A stretch of DNA of 34,542 bases from Pedosphaera sp. (GTDB lineage: Bacteria > Verrucomicrobiota > Verrucomicrobiia > Limisphaerales > SXQI01): contig JANYDC010000019.1 of the NCBI GenBank assembly GCA_025359965.1, positions 1-34,542 of the forward strand, in the 5' to 3' direction. The translations under genes and the position numbers were made by a program. Under the pieces are notes generated by a model. That model did no database searches, was not told the origin of the DNA, and saw nothing but the letters and a program-made list of their open reading frames with translations. This document shows positions 32,770 through 34,542 of this stretch, one piece after another; positions within the stretch are counted from its first letter, which is position 1; every line of letters starts with the position of its first letter.

Positions 32770-33987
32770 GTGTTCATCGACGAGATTAAAGTATTCGCCC
32801 AGGCGGGCCATGGTGGAAAAGGTTGTGTTGCACTTCATCGCGAGGCTTTTGTGGCCAAAGGTGGGCCAAGTGGCGGCAACGGGGGCCGCGGTGGGAATGT
32901 GATTCTTGAGGCCTGCCACGACCTCAACAACCTGATTCAACAATTTTACAACCCCAGACTCATCGCCGAGCGCGGCGAGGGTGGTATGGGCAAAGGCATG
33001 GACGGCCATGCCGGCAAAGACCTCATCATCAAAGTTCCCTGCGGAACCTTGGTCTGGCGCATGCCCTCCGATAAAAAGCCCGAGCCTCCCGCAGAAGATG
33101 CTGATAGCGACGAAGCAGAGGATGGCGGAGAAACCGCCGAAGAAAAAGCCGCTTGGAAAATTTCCACCTCCTTGCGTCCGGTCATTCGCACCGTCAGCGG
33201 CGCGCGTGCCCTTGAGCTCGATCTCTCAGGCGATGATGATGAAGGCTCCAAACCCGACCCTTTTGACCTGGACGGTGCCGATGCCGCTCCTGAACTCGTG
33301 GCAGATTTAACCACGCACGGCCAGCGTTTTGTCCTCTGCAAAGGTGGGCGAGGCGGTTTGGGAAACCGTAATTTCGCCACTTCACGCCGCCAAACCCCTC
33401 GCTTCGCTCAACCTGGTGAAGAGGGCGAAGAAGGCAACTACAAACTTGAACTTCGCATTTTGGCGGAAGTCGGTTTGGTTGGCTACCCCAACGCCGGCAA
33501 GTCAACCCTCCTCACTGCCATTTCCAAGGCCCGCCCCAAAGTCGCACCTTACCCGTTCACCACTCTCCATCCCCAAATCGGCATCGTCGAATACCCGGAT
33601 TGGCTTCGCCTGACCGTCTGCGATGTGCCTGGTCTAATTGAGGGTGCTCACATGGATGTGGGCTTGGGTCACAGCTTCCTACGCCACATCAAGCGATGCA
33701 AGATTCTGGTCATCCTCCTCGACATGGCTGGCACCGATGGACGCACCCCTTGGGATGATTACAAAAAGCTAATCAGTGAACTTGGCTTGTACGACAAAGC
33801 CATGCTTGAAAAGCCCCGTTACGTGGTGGCCAATAAAATGGACGAGCCCGGTTCCGAAGAGAACCTCCGCAAGTTCAAGCGCCGCATCCCCAAGACCCCC
33901 GTGCTTCCGATCGCCGCCGCCTTTGACGAAGGAGTCCCCAAGTTCAAAGCTATGATGCGCGAGGCAGTCGAATCATTGGGTGATTAG
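32770..33987 (+). CDS. obg: Obg-family GTPase with an acidic insertion in the Obg domain
   Basis: GTPase acting in 50S assembly and growth control. GTG 32770 gives the family start VFIDEIKVFAQAGHGGKGC; a TTG at 32737 would lie in the terminator's T-tract. The protein has 405 residues. Its Obg domain (FVAKGGPSGGNGGRGG, KVPCGTLV, DLTTHGQRFVLCKGGRGGLGN) is interrupted after GTLVW by about 78 residues, roughly 96-174, rich in Asp and Glu (EDADSDEAEDGGETAEEK, then DLSGDDDEGSKPDPFDLDG). The G domain is standard: GYPNAGKST (G1), DVPGLIEG (G3), NKMD (G4). There is no C-terminal OCT or long acidic tail, so the acidic stretch has effectively moved inside the Obg domain. Position after rpmA is the conserved one. 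Confidence 0.93.
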   Translation: MFIDEIKVFAQAGHGGKGCVALHREAFVAKGGPSGGNGGRGGNVILEACHDLNNLIQQFYNPRLIAERGEGGMGKGMDGHAGKDLIIKVPCGTLVWRMPSDKKPEPPAEDADSDEAEDGGETAEEKAAWKISTSLRPVIRTVSGARALELDLSGDDDEGSKPDPFDLDGADAAPELVADLTTHGQRFVLCKGGRGGLGNRNFATSRRQTPRFAQPGEEGEEGNYKLELRILAEVGLVGYPNAGKSTLLTAISKARPKVAPYPFTTLHPQIGIVEYPDWLRLTVCDVPGLIEGAHMDVGLGHSFLRHIKRCKILVILLDMAGTDGRTPWDDYKKLISELGLYDKAMLEKPRYVVANKMDEPGSEENLRKFKRRIPKTPVLPIAAAFDEGVPKFKAMMREAVESLGD

Positions 33988-34210
33988 CAGGTGTCTGACT
34001 TGATTGTTGGATCTCGCTTTTGGCAATTGGATCACTCGGGGTAAAAAGCACTTTTCATTCTGCTATAGACTCCAAGTTCTTCAGTTGCAAGGCTTCAGAT
34101 TGAGTGGGGAGTTTTTCGTTCTGCAATTACTAACGTTTCATCTTGACCCTGTGGGGTGATTCAAGGCAATCCTTTGTCAAAAGCTAAACACTTTTATCAA
34201 AAAACGAACA

Positions 34211-34426
34211 ATGCACCGTCCCCTTTCCCTGATTCTCGTCTTAGCCGCAGTTCCTGTGGCGCAGGCTGGACTTCACTTTAATTTTTCTTCATCCAGCCCT
34301 GTTTCAGCTGAAGTTACAGATGCCTTTCAACAGGCTGGCCAGCGGTGGTCCGACCAATTTTACAACGATATTGATGTCAATGTACGCATCGGTTTTCACT
34401 CCCTTAAGGGCACTTCCAGAAACTGA
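34211..34426 (+). pseudogene. Truncated secreted metalloprotease-like gene (NF038122-like start)
   Basis: ATG 34211 encodes a clear signal peptide (LSLILVLAAVPVAQA) and about 50 residues of mature protein (LHFNFSSSSPVSAEVTDAF, AGQRWSDQFYND, IDVNVRIGFHSLKG). This resembles the N-terminal part of secreted metalloproteases found in Verrucomicrobiota and Planctomycetota (NF038122-type), which run on for several hundred residues, but here a TGA comes after only 71 codons. From about 34410 the family match stops abruptly. The downstream frame to the window end is open (VDFVKECMPEIIRPAEL...) but unrelated to the first part, so an insertion or rearrangement at this point is likely. Intact small protein is the alternative. 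Confidence 0.45.
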
Positions 34427-34542
34427 AATAATGTTAAAAATCCGGTGTGGATTTTGAGTAGATGGGTTGTGGATTTCGTCAAAGAATGCATGCCTGAAAT
34501 CATCCGCCCCGCTGAGCTTTCCTTCTTCTCCCTGACCGAGCG

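Noticed and set aside
1..34542. CRISPR array, prophage or known defence island
   Set aside because: No regularly spaced direct repeats with unique spacers, no phage structural genes, and no recognised defence genes on either strand.

Overview
The window looks like a chromosomal segment of a Verrucomicrobiota bacterium, most likely the Pedosphaera/Limisphaerales side. This is inference from gene content: a secreted PQQ-propeller protein with a WPQWRGP start, a ThuA-rhodanese protein, a stand-alone CBM48 protein, a RAYT transposase with abundant hairpin repeats, and several conserved but unnamed membrane proteins. Housekeeping genes (tadA, ffh, tRNA-Tyr, rluA, rplU-rpmA-obg) show it is chromosome rather than a large mobile element.

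Layout. 1-137: end of an IS5-type element whose insertion removed the start of a response regulator-histidine kinase gene (164-1186), followed by an NtrC-type sigma-54 activator. 2830-7000: CBM48 protein, tadA, a translationally coupled PQQ-propeller/NUDIX pair, and a divergent secreted ThuA-rhodanese fusion. 7000-10700: accessory zone with an unknown protein, a RAYT (Y1/HUH) transposase surrounded by four copies of a hairpin repeat, a secreted trypsin-like protease, and a second, unrelated palindromic repeat pair. 10731-12661: methyltransferase coupled to a membrane fatty-acid desaturase. 13297-19519: a quinone oxidoreductase convergent on a tight minus-strand operon (FtsX-type permease, ABC ATPase, HlyD adaptor, half-size EamA transporter, PaaK-like adenylating ligase), with a lipoprotein gene just upstream. 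19782-23975: SurA/PpiD-like chaperone, RluA-type pseudouridine synthase, ffh and tRNA-Tyr. 23997-29361: minus-strand Lhr-Core helicase, PdeM-type phosphoesterase and a probable D-apionate lactonase relative. 29608-31855: an anchored protein of unknown function, then decaying genes (a vapBC-like pair and a reading frame broken by one TGA). 32037-33987: rplU-rpmA, a terminator, and an Obg GTPase with a large acidic insertion. The right edge holds a truncated secreted-protease-like gene.

How genes work together. Coupled pairs share ATGA overlaps (PQQ/NUDIX, desaturase/methyltransferase). The ABC-HlyD-permease trio forms a complete DevBCA/MacAB-style export unit joined to a ligase and a small transporter. 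Helicase and PdeM are the core of a known DNA-repair cassette, here without its ligase and exonuclease partners. The strongest candidates for undescribed biology are the export-ligase operon and the RAYT/hairpin-repeat system; the clearest evolutionary signals are the IS-truncated kinase, the VapBC remnant and the TGA-broken frame. No CRISPR array, prophage or recognisable defence system was seen.
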